This document shows positions 17,439 through 26,116 of a DNA stretch of 64,000 nt, in pieces. The notes beneath the pieces were generated by a model. The model was not told the origin of the DNA. It ran no database searches and worked only from the letters and a program-made list of their open reading frames with translations. Position 1 is the first letter of the stretch. The number at the start of each line of letters is the position of its first letter. Source of the DNA: Bacillus sp. M6-12 (GTDB lineage Bacteria > Bacillota > Bacilli > Bacillales > DSM-1321); the NCBI RefSeq assembly GCF_002860285.1, contig NZ_PGVF01000016.1, positions 1-64,000 on the forward strand. Reading direction: 5' to 3'. A program made the position numbers and the translations under genes.

Positions 17439-18308
17439 ATGAAGCCAGCAAAATTTGATTACTATTGTCCCGCTTCAGTAGAGGATGCTCTTTCTTTGCT
17501 AGAGGAATCAGGATTCGACGGAAAAATAATTGCCGGCGGACAGAGCCTGGTACCAATCATGAATATGAGGCTTTCTGCACCTGATTGCTTAATAGATATC
17601 AATCATTTACAAGATCTTAATTTTATAGATTTTGATGATGATAATGTAAAGATTGGCACTTTAACCAGACAAAGTGAAGTAGAACATTCTTTGCTTATTA
17701 AAGAAAAATGCGGATTATTAAGCGAAGCTGTCCCATTTATCGGCCATGTCCAAACTAGAAACAGAGGGACATTTGGAGGAAGCCTTGTTCATGCCGATCC
17801 AACAGCAGAAATTCCTCTGGCCTTGCTTTCCTCTGGCGGAACTGTTCACATTTCCTCTAAGGAGGAGACAAGAGCCGTTGCACTTGAAGAATTTTTTGTA
17901 ACGTATTTAACGACGGATATTATGCCAACTGAACTGTTAACGCAAATCCATATACCTATTTGGAAAGGCAGATCAGGCTATGCTTTTGATGAGATTTCCC
18001 GACGCCACGGTGATTTTGCCCTAGTTGCGTCAGCCTGCCAGCTTACTTTGGATGATTATAATAAGATCTCTAAGGTAAGGCTCGCTCTAGGCGGAGTAGA
18101 AGCCGTTCCGCTATTGGTTGAGGAGGCAAATGAGTTAATGGTTGGGGAAGAGCTGTCTGAAACTCTTCTGGATAAGGTGGCGGAGATTGTGGCGAATACA
18201 GTCGATCCGGAGTCTGATTTACATGCATCTGCGGAATATAGAAGACACTTGGCGAAGATTCTCTCAAAAAGAACAATTCAAACAGCCTACAGTCGAGCAA
18301 GGAGCTGA
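17439..18308 (+). CDS. Mo-hydroxylase FAD-binding (medium) subunit
   Basis: A 289-residue CoxM/XdhB-type flavoprotein that passes electrons from the 2Fe-2S subunit to the acceptor. The FAD pyrophosphate loop AGGQSLVPIMNMR (about residues 32-44) and NRGTFGGSLVHADPTAE (about 107-123) are intact, and a CO_dh_flav_C domain follows. AGGGGGGAT lies upstream of ATG. Together with the flanking large and small subunits it completes an LMS heterotrimer. Confidence 0.92.
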   Translation: MKPAKFDYYCPASVEDALSLLEESGFDGKIIAGGQSLVPIMNMRLSAPDCLIDINHLQDLNFIDFDDDNVKIGTLTRQSEVEHSLLIKEKCGLLSEAVPFIGHVQTRNRGTFGGSLVHADPTAEIPLALLSSGGTVHISSKEETRAVALEEFFVTYLTTDIMPTELLTQIHIPIWKGRSGYAFDEISRRHGDFALVASACQLTLDDYNKISKVRLALGGVEAVPLLVEEANELMVGEELSETLLDKVAEIVANTVDPESDLHASAEYRRHLAKILSKRTIQTAYSRARS

Positions 18309-18313
18309 TAAAG

Positions 18314-18793
18314 TTGGGAATGCATATCATCGATGTAACCATCAATGGCAAAACATATAGTGAAGAAGCAGAGTCCAGAATGCTATTAAGTGATTTCATT
18401 CGCGAAAAATGTGGTCTAACTGGAACACATGTTGGCTGTGAGCATGGAGTCTGCGGTTCTTGTACCGTTATTGTGAACGGCTCAGCTGTCAGAAGCTGCC
18501 TAATGTTTGCTGTTCAGGCAAAAGGACAGGAAATCCGGACGGTTGAAGGACTAAGTGAGGATGGAAATCTTACTCCGCTGCAGCAAAACTTTAAGGAGTG
18601 CCATGGATTGCAGTGCGGGTTTTGTACATCGGGGATTTTGATGTCCACAGAGGATTACTTATCTAAGCATCCAGATCCATCCTCAAAGGAAATAAAAGAA
18701 ATGCTCTCCGGCCATCTTTGCAGATGTACTGGCTATGATGGGATTATTAAAGCCATTGAGAAGACGGTGGAGGACAAAAAACAAGCCATATAA
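18314..18793 (+). CDS. Mo-hydroxylase 2Fe-2S (small) subunit
   Basis: A CoxS/XdhC-small-type iron-sulfur protein with two 2Fe-2S clusters. The N-terminal plant-ferredoxin motif is GCEHGVCGSCTV with a distal Cys in VRSC, and the C-terminal helical motif is CGFCTSGIL...CRCTGYDGI. Length 159 is normal. A TTG start at 18314 has AAGGAGC nine bases upstream; ATG 18320 is the alternative and changes little. It starts 6 bp after the FAD subunit. Confidence 0.92.
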   Translation: MGMHIIDVTINGKTYSEEAESRMLLSDFIREKCGLTGTHVGCEHGVCGSCTVIVNGSAVRSCLMFAVQAKGQEIRTVEGLSEDGNLTPLQQNFKECHGLQCGFCTSGILMSTEDYLSKHPDPSSKEIKEMLSGHLCRCTGYDGIIKAIEKTVEDKKQAI

Positions 18794-18812
18794 ATAGAAG
18801 GGAGCTGAATAT

Positions 18813-20372
18813 GTGAACCTGTCAGCAATGTTTGATTTTGCAGTTGAACGTCATCCAAACCGGACAGCCTTAGTGGAGGAAACAAAACGATACACTTATA
18901 CACAGCTAAATAAGGAAGCTATTAAGGTTGCTTCTTCCCTTCAACGAATGGGAATCCAGCAGCGGGACCGGGTTGTTATCGTCTTAAAGAACAGGCTTGA
19001 AAATGCTGTTTTATATTGGGCTATACAAAAAATTGGTGCTGTCTACACGCCTATAAACCACAGGCTCTCTGCTAAAGAAGTCGAATATTGTGTAAATGAT
19101 TCTGAAGCAAAAGCAGTTGTTTATGAAAGCTCAAGCCAGGATGCTGTGCTGAAGGCTACCTTTCAGGAGAAACCTATATTGATAGGGCTTGGGGCGGTAG
19201 AGGGAGCAGATATTTATTACGATGAATTAGTTGAACGCAGTGTAGGTTCCTTTAGTAAACCTGATATTCATGATGAAGATATTGCTCTTATGCTCTATAC
19301 TTCAGGAACGACTGGGCGTCCGAAAGGAGTGCCAAGAAGCCATAAGAATGAATATTCAGCTGCAATGGCGCACATTATTCAAAATCAGTATACAGATGGT
19401 GAAAGCACATTAGGAACAATGCCCTTATATCATACGATGGGGATGCGTTCGCTGCTTTCCATAGCGTTCCTGAATGGAAAGTATGTTGTGCTGCCAGACT
19501 TTGATGCAAAGGATGCTCTTGATCTATTAAGCAACGAGGAAATTACATCGCTTTATTTAGTGCCTACTTTATACCATGATATTCTAAGTCATCCGGAATT
19601 CCATACTTATCATTTAGGCAGCCTCCGAAAAATAGGCTATGCTGGAGCGTCCATGACATCAGCTCTGACAGAAAAATGTGTAAATCTTTTAAAGCCGGAA
19701 GTGTTTGTAAACCATTACGGCAGCACCGAGGTGTACACATTTACGATTTGTCCTAATGTTGGGCTGAAACCAGGCTGCGCAGGTAAGCCCGGGCTTCAGC
19801 AAAATATCAGAATCGTAAAAGCAGATGCTGATGGCCACTCGCTTCCATCTGATATTGTCGGGAAGGGGGAGATAGGGGAAATTATTGTTAATCTCACTTC
19901 CAGTGAAGCGTTTAAAGGATACTGGAACCGGCCGGAGGCAACCCAAAAAGCCATAAGGGAAGGCTGGTACTTTACCGGTGATCTGGGTGTTATTGATGAC
20001 GAAGGAGATCTGTTTGTTGTCGGCAGAGTTGATGATATGATCATTTCCGGAGGAGAAAACATTCATCCTCTGGAAGTAGAGGATGCTCTAGCAAAACACC
20101 CTATGGTTTCAGAAGTAGCCGTTGTTGGTGAAGATGATGAGCGCTGGGGACAGATTGTCTCCGCATATATCGTCCCGAATGATCCGGCTCTTACGGTTCA
20201 GGAACTGGACAAATACTGTAAGGAACACTCAAAGCTATCCAATTTTAAAAGGCCGCGCAATTATGTTTTTGTGGCCGAGATCCCGAAAAGCCCGGTAGGC
20301 AAGATACTTCGCCGGAAGCTTAGAGATGGAGAATACGAGTTTTACCAGGATACTAATAAAATAATCGGATAA
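18813..20372 (+). CDS. AMP-forming acyl-CoA synthetase/ligase
   Basis: A 519-residue ANL-superfamily ligase that activates a carboxylate to its CoA thioester. It carries the P-loop LYTSGTTGRPKGVP (about residue 163), NHYGSTEVYT, the YFTGDLGVIDDEGDLFVVGR hinge region and the catalytic Lys in SPVGKILRRKL. GTG start behind AAGGGAGC. It follows the Mo-hydroxylase by 19 bp and abuts the enoyl-CoA hydratase gene, implying that the hydroxylated acid is CoA-activated and then degraded. The substrate cannot be read from sequence. Confidence 0.88.
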   Translation: MNLSAMFDFAVERHPNRTALVEETKRYTYTQLNKEAIKVASSLQRMGIQQRDRVVIVLKNRLENAVLYWAIQKIGAVYTPINHRLSAKEVEYCVNDSEAKAVVYESSSQDAVLKATFQEKPILIGLGAVEGADIYYDELVERSVGSFSKPDIHDEDIALMLYTSGTTGRPKGVPRSHKNEYSAAMAHIIQNQYTDGESTLGTMPLYHTMGMRSLLSIAFLNGKYVVLPDFDAKDALDLLSNEEITSLYLVPTLYHDILSHPEFHTYHLGSLRKIGYAGASMTSALTEKCVNLLKPEVFVNHYGSTEVYTFTICPNVGLKPGCAGKPGLQQNIRIVKADADGHSLPSDIVGKGEIGEIIVNLTSSEAFKGYWNRPEATQKAIREGWYFTGDLGVIDDEGDLFVVGRVDDMIISGGENIHPLEVEDALAKHPMVSEVAVVGEDDERWGQIVSAYIVPNDPALTVQELDKYCKEHSKLSNFKRPRNYVFVAEIPKSPVGKILRRKLRDGEYEFYQDTNKIIG

Positions 20373-20389
20373 TGGAAGGGGATTTTCTA

Positions 20390-21178
20390 ATGACAATCGC
20401 AACTAATTTAGATCACATCCGCGTTGAAAAAAATACCGAGAACAAAACAGCAACTATCATTTTTGATCGTCCGGAGAAAATGAATTACATCAGCATGACA
20501 GCACGGGAGCAATTTGCGGAAATTTTTACTGAGCTGGACAAAGATAATGATGTACGTGTAATCATCATTAAAGGTGCCGGAGATAAAGCGTTTAGCGCAG
20601 GCGGAAGCATTCAGCAGTTCATGGAAAGTCACCCTGAGGAATTATCACGCTTGAGAGTGAACGTAGCGGCGCCGGAACGTTCTCCGAAACCAGTAATTGC
20701 ACAGCTTCAGGGCTATACCTTTGGTGTAGGTTTTGAAATTGCAATGGCTTGTGATTTCAGGATCGCTGCTGATGATACACTTCTAGGTCTTCCAGAAATG
20801 AATTTGGGTATGATACCAGGCAGCGGAGGTACACAGCGTGTTGCAAGAGCGGTTGGCCTTACCCGAGCAAAAGATATGATCATGAGAGCAAGAAGAATTC
20901 CTGCAGATGAAGCATACCAATGGGGCCTGTTAACAAAGGTTGTCAAAAAAGCTGATCTTGATCAGGAAGTAGAACAATTGGCAAAAGAATTAACAAAATT
21001 CTCTCCTCTAGCTCAGCGTGTATGTAAGGAAGTGCTAAATGCCGCTGAAGAAGGTCCGCTAAGTGCTGGATTGGAAATCGAAGGAAGAGCCTACGGAATG
21101 TTGAGAGGCACAGAGGATTTCAAAGAGGGCGTTGAGTCTTTCGACCAAAAGCGGAAACCAAACTTTACGGGCAGATAA
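20390..21178 (+). CDS. Enoyl-CoA hydratase/isomerase family protein
   Basis: A 262-residue crotonase-fold enzyme. The oxyanion-hole segments AFSAGGSIQQF and ACDFRIAADDTLLGLPEMNLGMIPGSGGTQRVARAVG are present, with one Glu in the usual catalytic place (LPEMNLG). I use ATG 20390, eight bases after AAGGGG, not ATG 20372, which overlaps the ligase stop. Last gene of the operon; a strong terminator follows. Hydratase, isomerase and ring-cleaving hydrolase roles are all possible in this fold. Confidence 0.87.
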   Translation: MTIATNLDHIRVEKNTENKTATIIFDRPEKMNYISMTAREQFAEIFTELDKDNDVRVIIIKGAGDKAFSAGGSIQQFMESHPEELSRLRVNVAAPERSPKPVIAQLQGYTFGVGFEIAMACDFRIAADDTLLGLPEMNLGMIPGSGGTQRVARAVGLTRAKDMIMRARRIPADEAYQWGLLTKVVKKADLDQEVEQLAKELTKFSPLAQRVCKEVLNAAEEGPLSAGLEIEGRAYGMLRGTEDFKEGVESFDQKRKPNFTGR

Positions 21179-21194
21179 GAATTGCTTCCGGTAT

Positions 21195-21220
21195 AACCCC
21201 CACAGTGTTCTGTGGGGGTT
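21195..21220 (+). terminator. Terminator of the Mo-hydroxylase operon
   Basis: AACCCCCACA (21195-21204) pairs perfectly with TGTGGGGGTT (21211-21220), 17 bp after the hydratase stop. Confidence 0.85.
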
Positions 21221-21288
21221 TGCCTATTCCGCTCCTATCTCCACTAAGGCTAATATGCACTTAAATAAAAATAGAAAGCAGTGAGAAT

Positions 21289-21555
21289 ATGGACAATCGA
21301 GACCATATGTTTATGGTAGAAGCAGATAACAAAAGATGGTGGGCTTTTTGTAAATATCACAGCATCTCAAAAGAAGATGCACGAAAAAAAGTCATACATG
21401 TATTGACAGATATAAAAAGGATAGAGTCATATACTCTACTTTACGTGGGATATTTAAATTTCGAAGAAAGTGATCAGGAGATACATAATCTCCTGCCGCA
21501 TTTTGAAAAGTATGAAAAAGTTTGGATTCTGACTGAAAATGGCATTTCAGATTGA
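21289..21555 (+). CDS. Hypothetical protein, 88 residues
   Basis: A small soluble protein, MDNRDHMFMVEADNKRWWAF..., acidic, with two aromatic-rich segments and no signal peptide. I do not recognise it. A decayed copy of its 3' two-thirds lies at 25.6 kb, inside the second copy of the duplicated segment. The ribosome site is weak. Similarity of the two copies may reflect selection on downstream regulatory DNA rather than on this protein. Confidence 0.5.
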   Translation: MDNRDHMFMVEADNKRWWAFCKYHSISKEDARKKVIHVLTDIKRIESYTLLYVGYLNFEESDQEIHNLLPHFEKYEKVWILTENGISD

Positions 21556-21770
21556 ACATAAACATTGGCAATGCAGAGATAATTTCAAATAAACATATTT
21601 TATACACACAAAAGCAATAATTTAAAACTACCTGCACAATAATTATATTAATATTTAGAAAAATTAGATTTCTGTTTTTTAAGAAAAAAGAGGGTGATAT
21701 TCAGTTTAGTAATTCTTCCAAAATAATATCATTTTCAATTTTAATTGTAACCGCTTTCAATAAAGTAGGG
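21355..21770 (+). repeat. Duplicated control segment, copy 1
   Basis: About 400 bp here align with 25625-26040 at what I estimate as roughly three-quarters identity. Shared blocks include TGTATTGAC(A/T)GATATAAAAAGGATAGA, AATAAACATATTTTATA, TATATTAATATTTAGAAAA and ATTGTAACCGCTTTCA. Copy 1 ends ~315 bp before ubiX. The rest of the 530-bp gap up to ubiX has no gene. Confidence 0.75.
21746..21759 (+). promoter_or_regulatory. CcpA cre site upstream of ubiX-SSS-ubiD
   Basis: TGTAACCGCTTTCA fits the catabolite-responsive-element consensus TGWAANCGNTNWCA at every fixed position. It implies repression of the decarboxylase operon by CcpA when preferred sugars are present. The same 14-mer occurs at 26016. 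Confidence 0.75.
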
Positions 21771-22085
21771 GCTCATTTGACCGGGGCTTTCAAGATAAAG
21801 CGAGCAATTCCAAAAAACTGTATGTGAATTAATTGGATGATAGGTGTAAACAAAGAAATTTTTATGAAAAGATTCCAATGGTTAAAAACCTAAATCGTTG
21901 CTTTCTTATAAAAGGATTTTTCGTTCGATCATTGATCATAATCCCAATCCACTTATAATGTTGGATTTGTCGTCGTCATTACTGCAGGCTTGGGGCGGGA
22001 AAAATTCATACACATTTACCATTTCTGGTTCAAAGACAGCTTGTTAATTATCCCGAAAATGGTGAGGAAAAGGGAGGAAAAGCGG

Positions 22086-22673
22086 ATGAAAAAAATCGTT
22101 GTAGGTATATCAGGTGCCAGTGGAGCTATTTACGGTATTAGGTGCCTTGAAACTTTAAACAAACTAGGAATAGAAAGTCATGTGGTATTTAGTTCTTCGG
22201 CTGAGAGAACAATCGAATATGAAACTGATTACTCGGTGGAAAAAGTAATATCACTGTGTAGTTTTGTTTATGACATAAAAGACATTGGTGCAAGCATTTC
22301 AAGTGGTTCATTTCAAGTTGACGGAATGATTATTGCACCCTGTTCGATCAAAACTCTATCATCGATTGCTAATAGTTTTAATGATAACTTACTCACTAGG
22401 GCGGCCGATGTAACTTTAAAAGAAAAAAGGAAATTGGTACTAATGTTGCGTGAAACACCTTTGCATTTAGGGCATTTGCGGCTTATGCAATCTGTAACAG
22501 AGAATGGCGGAATAATCCTCCCTCCAGTTCCTAGTTTTTATCATAAACCAAAATCAATCGACGATATCATTAATCAAAGTGTGGGGAAGGCGTTAGATCA
22601 GTTTGGTATTGATGCCCAACTCTTTGAACGGTGGAAAGGACTAAATGAAAATGAATTCATGATTAATTCATGA
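22086..22673 (+). CDS. ubiX: UbiX-family flavin prenyltransferase
   Basis: UbiX attaches a dimethylallyl unit to FMN to make prenylated FMN, the cofactor of UbiD decarboxylases. The 195-residue product has the N-terminal flavin-binding GISGASGAIYGIRCLE, the IIAPCSIKTLSSIANSFNDNLLTRAADV helix and LVLMLRETPLHLGHLRLM. ATG 22086 follows GGGAGG; the longer frame from 21990 is not needed. It belongs with ubiD two genes downstream, so this operon makes its own cofactor. Confidence 0.93.
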   Translation: MKKIVVGISGASGAIYGIRCLETLNKLGIESHVVFSSSAERTIEYETDYSVEKVISLCSFVYDIKDIGASISSGSFQVDGMIIAPCSIKTLSSIANSFNDNLLTRAADVTLKEKRKLVLMLRETPLHLGHLRLMQSVTENGGIILPPVPSFYHKPKSIDDIINQSVGKALDQFGIDAQLFERWKGLNENEFMINS

Positions 22674-22707
22674 TTTTTGCAGCCTGATTAAAAGGAGGAG
22701 TGTTACT

Positions 22708-24114
22708 CTGTTTAATGGAAATATATTAATTCTAGGAATAGTCGTCGTGTATATTTTGTTTACTGCATTTTTTGGTTTTTATACAAAAAAATTCTCAAAA
22801 AGTTCCGACAAGTATATGACAGGCGGAAAGGCGTTCGGGCCCGTTATTATTGGAGTTTTAATGATGTCGGAGTTTATTGGAACCGGCTCAACGATCGGAA
22901 CAGCCCAAACTGCTTATAGCACAGGGATTTCAGCATCATGGAATTTGATTACACTTGCAGTGGCATTTGCGCTATTTGCTTACACTATGGCAAAAAAGTT
23001 TCATGAACGTGGAGAGTATACAATTTCTGGAGCGATTGCCACAACGTATGGGAATGGTGCACGTATTATAACCTCGCTAATTATGATCTACGCCCTGGCA
23101 GTAGTTAATGTTTCAATGTACGCTGGCGGTGCGGCTACATTATCAGCAATTTTGAAAGTCCCGCATGAAATGGCGGCAATAATTGTTGGGGTGATAACTG
23201 TAGCCTACGTCTCTTTAGGCGGAATGTTTGCTGTTGCATATACGAATTTAATTCATGCTTTTTTCAAGTATATGGGTTTAATATTGGCCCTTGCATTCGG
23301 TTTGGCCGCGGCGGGTGGATTTTCAGAGTTATCCTTGAATCTGGATTCTGAGATGATGAACTGGACTGGGATCGGCGTGTCAACAATCATTGCTTGGACA
23401 ATAGCAAATATCGGTTCCATTTTTTCAACTCAATATATAATCCAGGCGATATCTTCAACACAAGACCAGGCTAAGGCCAAGAAAGCAAGCATTTATGCCG
23501 GTTTCCTGGTAATTCCCGTTGGTATCGTTGCATCTCTAATTGGAATGACTGCCTCAATCATATTTCCAAACATTGCGCCAGCAGAAGCTTTCCCTATGAT
23601 GACAACGTTAATGAATCCTTTTCTTGCGGGTCTGGTTATAGCTGGATTAATTGCTGCTGTCTTTGGTACAGTTGCCGCTTCAACTATTGGGTCGGCTGCC
23701 CTTCTACTAAAAGATTTCTACAATCCCATTTTTAATAAAGATGCTTCTGACAAGAAATCGCTGCGGTTTGCACGAATTGCAACAATTGTTATGGGACTGA
23801 TTCCAATTCCATTCGCGATTTTTGCACCAGAAATATTGAGCACTGTCTTTTTTGCTAGAGCTCTAAGAACCACCTTAGCCGTTATTGTCGTTTTGATGTT
23901 CTATTTCCCGCGTTTTAGTAGTGGACGAGGAGCAGTATTAGGAATGATTTTTTCCGTAATTTTGACAACTGGCTGGTATCTTGGCGGTAATCCATTAGGA
24001 ATAGATAATATCTATGTCGCTGCGGTTACTCCTATAATTGTCATGCTGTTTGATCATTTCTTTACCAAGAATAATAGTGTTTCTGAAAAAGAGCCGCGTG
24101 CAATCGCCAAATAG
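22708..24114 (+). CDS. Sodium:solute symporter (SSS family)
   Basis: A transporter with ~12-13 hydrophobic spans, of the SSF fold that includes PutP and aromatic or carboxylic acid carriers. The Na+-site region is seen in SEFIGTGSTIGTAQTAY (about residues 50-66) and GPVIIGVLMM. No canonical start precedes the first helix: GTG 22747 falls inside it. CTG 22708 lies seven bases after a perfect AAAGGAGGAG and restores a normal N-terminus (468 residues), so I take CTG as the start. Sandwiched between ubiX and ubiD, it should import the acid that UbiD decarboxylates. Confidence 0.82.
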   Translation: MFNGNILILGIVVVYILFTAFFGFYTKKFSKSSDKYMTGGKAFGPVIIGVLMMSEFIGTGSTIGTAQTAYSTGISASWNLITLAVAFALFAYTMAKKFHERGEYTISGAIATTYGNGARIITSLIMIYALAVVNVSMYAGGAATLSAILKVPHEMAAIIVGVITVAYVSLGGMFAVAYTNLIHAFFKYMGLILALAFGLAAAGGFSELSLNLDSEMMNWTGIGVSTIIAWTIANIGSIFSTQYIIQAISSTQDQAKAKKASIYAGFLVIPVGIVASLIGMTASIIFPNIAPAEAFPMMTTLMNPFLAGLVIAGLIAAVFGTVAASTIGSAALLLKDFYNPIFNKDASDKKSLRFARIATIVMGLIPIPFAIFAPEILSTVFFARALRTTLAVIVVLMFYFPRFSSGRGAVLGMIFSVILTTGWYLGGNPLGIDNIYVAAVTPIIVMLFDHFFTKNNSVSEKEPRAIAK

Positions 24115-24148
24115 AAAAGAATACTTAAAAATAAGGAGGAATTCATTT

Positions 24149-25546
24149 ATGAGATCAAAGACATTTAGGACATGGCTAACCCACCTGCAAAAAACGGGGC
24201 GTTTAGCGACAATTGATAAAAATGTCAGTTTAGATTATGAGATTGCTGCTGTTGCGAAAAAATTAGATGGAAAAAAAGCTAGTTATTTTACTAGCGTAGA
24301 AGATTATCAAATTCCTGTTGTATCAGGAATTTGTTCAACACGTGAAGATTTTGCGGAAGCTTTGGAAGTGGATCAATATGGTGTTATAAACAAATTCACA
24401 GAGGCAGTCTCCGCTCCAGAACCATGTCTGCTAGTTAACGAAAAGGAAGCACCTGTTAAAGAAAATATTATTCTAGAAAATATCGATTTGATGAAGATGT
24501 TTCCAATTCCGGTTCACCATGAGAAAGATTCGGGTAATTACATTACAGCTGGATTATTTATTGTTCGGGATCCAGTTACTCGCAAGCAGAATGTTTCAAT
24601 TCACCGCCTCCAGATTTCCGGAGAAAACAAGATAGGAGCCTTAATTTTGCCTCGCCATACTTTTCATTTGTATAAGCAGGCTGAAGAGGCGGGGAGACCA
24701 CTGGAATGTGCGATCGCAATTGGCGTCGATCCGATCACCTTACTGGCATCACAAGCAAGCACTTCTTTTGGAATAGATGAACTTGAAATCTCAAGTGCTC
24801 TTCGGGGAGAACCATTAGAAGTGGTTCGTTGTGAAACGGTTGATATTGATGTCCCGGCTTATGCGGAAATTGTATTAGAAGGTAATATTCTTCCACATGT
24901 TCGTGAGCCAGAAGGACCTTTCGGAGAATTCCCAAAATATTATGGGCCTCGCAGTGACAAGGAGGTAATTGAGATTACAGCGGTAACTCACCGGAACAAT
25001 CCCATTTTTTATACGATTGTTCCTGCGGGATATGAACACCTTTTGCTTGGTGGAATTCCCCGTGAGGCGAGTCTTTTCCAAAGCATTCGCCAGACCGTTC
25101 CGTCAGTAAAAGCGGTGCATATGAGTCCTGGTGGTACATGTCGCTATCATGCGATTGTTTCAATAAAAAAACGAAATGAAGGAGAAGCGAAAAATGCAAT
25201 TTTAGCTGCTCTTGCAAACAGTTTTGATATTAAACATGTTGTAGTTACCGATGAAGAGGTTGATATTTTCAATATGGAAGAGGTAGAATGGGCCATCGCT
25301 ACCCGCTTTCAAGCGGACAGAGATTTAGTCACGGTTCATGAATCCCAGAGTTCCAAGCTTGATCCGTCTACCCGAGATGGAGTAGGCTCGAAGATGGGAT
25401 TGGACTGTACAGTTCCATTAAACAGTGAACCGATGCAATACTTGCGTGTTCAAATACCTGGTTATAATGAGTGCAATTTAGAAGAATATATCAATCCTGA
25501 TAAATCGATTCAATCCGTTCACCTTGAAAGAGATAAACACTTGTAA
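24149..25546 (+). CDS. ubiD: UbiD-family prenyl-FMN-dependent decarboxylase
   Basis: UbiD enzymes reversibly decarboxylate aromatic or alpha,beta-unsaturated acids. The 465-residue product carries HEKDSGNYITAGLFIVRDP, the catalytic region around REPEGPFGEFPKYYGPR (with the E-R-E triad residues), and the C-terminal TRDGVGSKMGLDCT. ATG 24149 follows AAGGAGG; the frame from 24038 overlaps the symporter and is not the start. A terminator follows. Likely substrates are hydroxybenzoate, protocatechuate or a heteroaromatic acid; sequence does not decide. Confidence 0.92.
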   Translation: MRSKTFRTWLTHLQKTGRLATIDKNVSLDYEIAAVAKKLDGKKASYFTSVEDYQIPVVSGICSTREDFAEALEVDQYGVINKFTEAVSAPEPCLLVNEKEAPVKENIILENIDLMKMFPIPVHHEKDSGNYITAGLFIVRDPVTRKQNVSIHRLQISGENKIGALILPRHTFHLYKQAEEAGRPLECAIAIGVDPITLLASQASTSFGIDELEISSALRGEPLEVVRCETVDIDVPAYAEIVLEGNILPHVREPEGPFGEFPKYYGPRSDKEVIEITAVTHRNNPIFYTIVPAGYEHLLLGGIPREASLFQSIRQTVPSVKAVHMSPGGTCRYHAIVSIKKRNEGEAKNAILAALANSFDIKHVVVTDEEVDIFNMEEVEWAIATRFQADRDLVTVHESQSSKLDPSTRDGVGSKMGLDCTVPLNSEPMQYLRVQIPGYNECNLEEYINPDKSIQSVHLERDKHL

Positions 25547-25573
25547 AATTTTACGAAATGATCGGCTTAATAG

Positions 25574-25606
25574 AAAAACCGGCGCCAAGAGGCTGCCGGT
25601 TTTTTC
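25574..25606 (+). terminator. Terminator of ubiX-SSS-ubiD
   Basis: AAAAACCGGC (25574-25583) pairs with GCCGGTTTTT (25595-25604). A near-identical terminator closes the later operon at 31404. Confidence 0.85.
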
Positions 25607-25624
25607 GAGTCTTGTTTTAAGGCT

Positions 25625-25831
25625 CTATCACAGCATTTGCTAAGAAGCCTGTAAAAAGTCAAACCATGTATTGACTGATATAAAAAGGATAGATTCATCT
25701 ACCCTTTATTCCTGCGGATATTTACATTATGAAGAAAGTGATTCAAGAAGAAAAAGTCTTATACCGCTATTTAAAAAATATCAAATGATTCGGATTCTGG
25801 ATGATGGGTTTCGGATGACACCAACACATTG
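25625..25831 (+). pseudogene. Decayed copy of the 88-residue ORF
   Basis: Bases align with the 3' part of the ORF at 21289-21555, but with point changes and in-frame stops and no start. No product is expected. It shows the direction of duplication: the intact copy lies before ubiX. Confidence 0.6.
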
Positions 25832-26015
25832 AAATGCAGAGCTGATTTTAAATAAACATATTTTATAAACACAAAAGCAAAAATTTAAAACCATGGACAG
25901 GGCAGTTATATTAATATTTAGAAAAGTTAGATTTTTTAAGGTGCTAGTATTTATGAAAGAAAGTAGGTGATATTTAAATTTAGTCATCCTTTATAAAAAC
26001 ATCTTCATTACAAAT

Positions 26016-26029
26016 TGTAACCGCTTTCA
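26016..26029 (+). promoter_or_regulatory. CcpA cre site upstream of the MFS carrier operon
   Basis: TGTAACCGCTTTCA again matches the cre consensus fully, 88 bp upstream of the MFS start. Confidence 0.75.
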
Positions 26030-26116
26030 GTTTAAAACAGCTTTGGCCTGTACATTTAACATTAAGTTAACCGAAATAGAAATATTTGAATTATTAGGAT
26101 GATAGGAGGAACGTTT

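Larger units (their letters stand above)
25625..26040 (+). repeat. Duplicated control segment, copy 2
   Basis: Second copy of the ~400-bp segment described at 21355-21770. It ends ~75 bp before the MFS carrier gene. The most conserved parts are the AT-rich TTAATATTTAGAAAA block and the cre site; the coding part has decayed. Confidence 0.75.
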
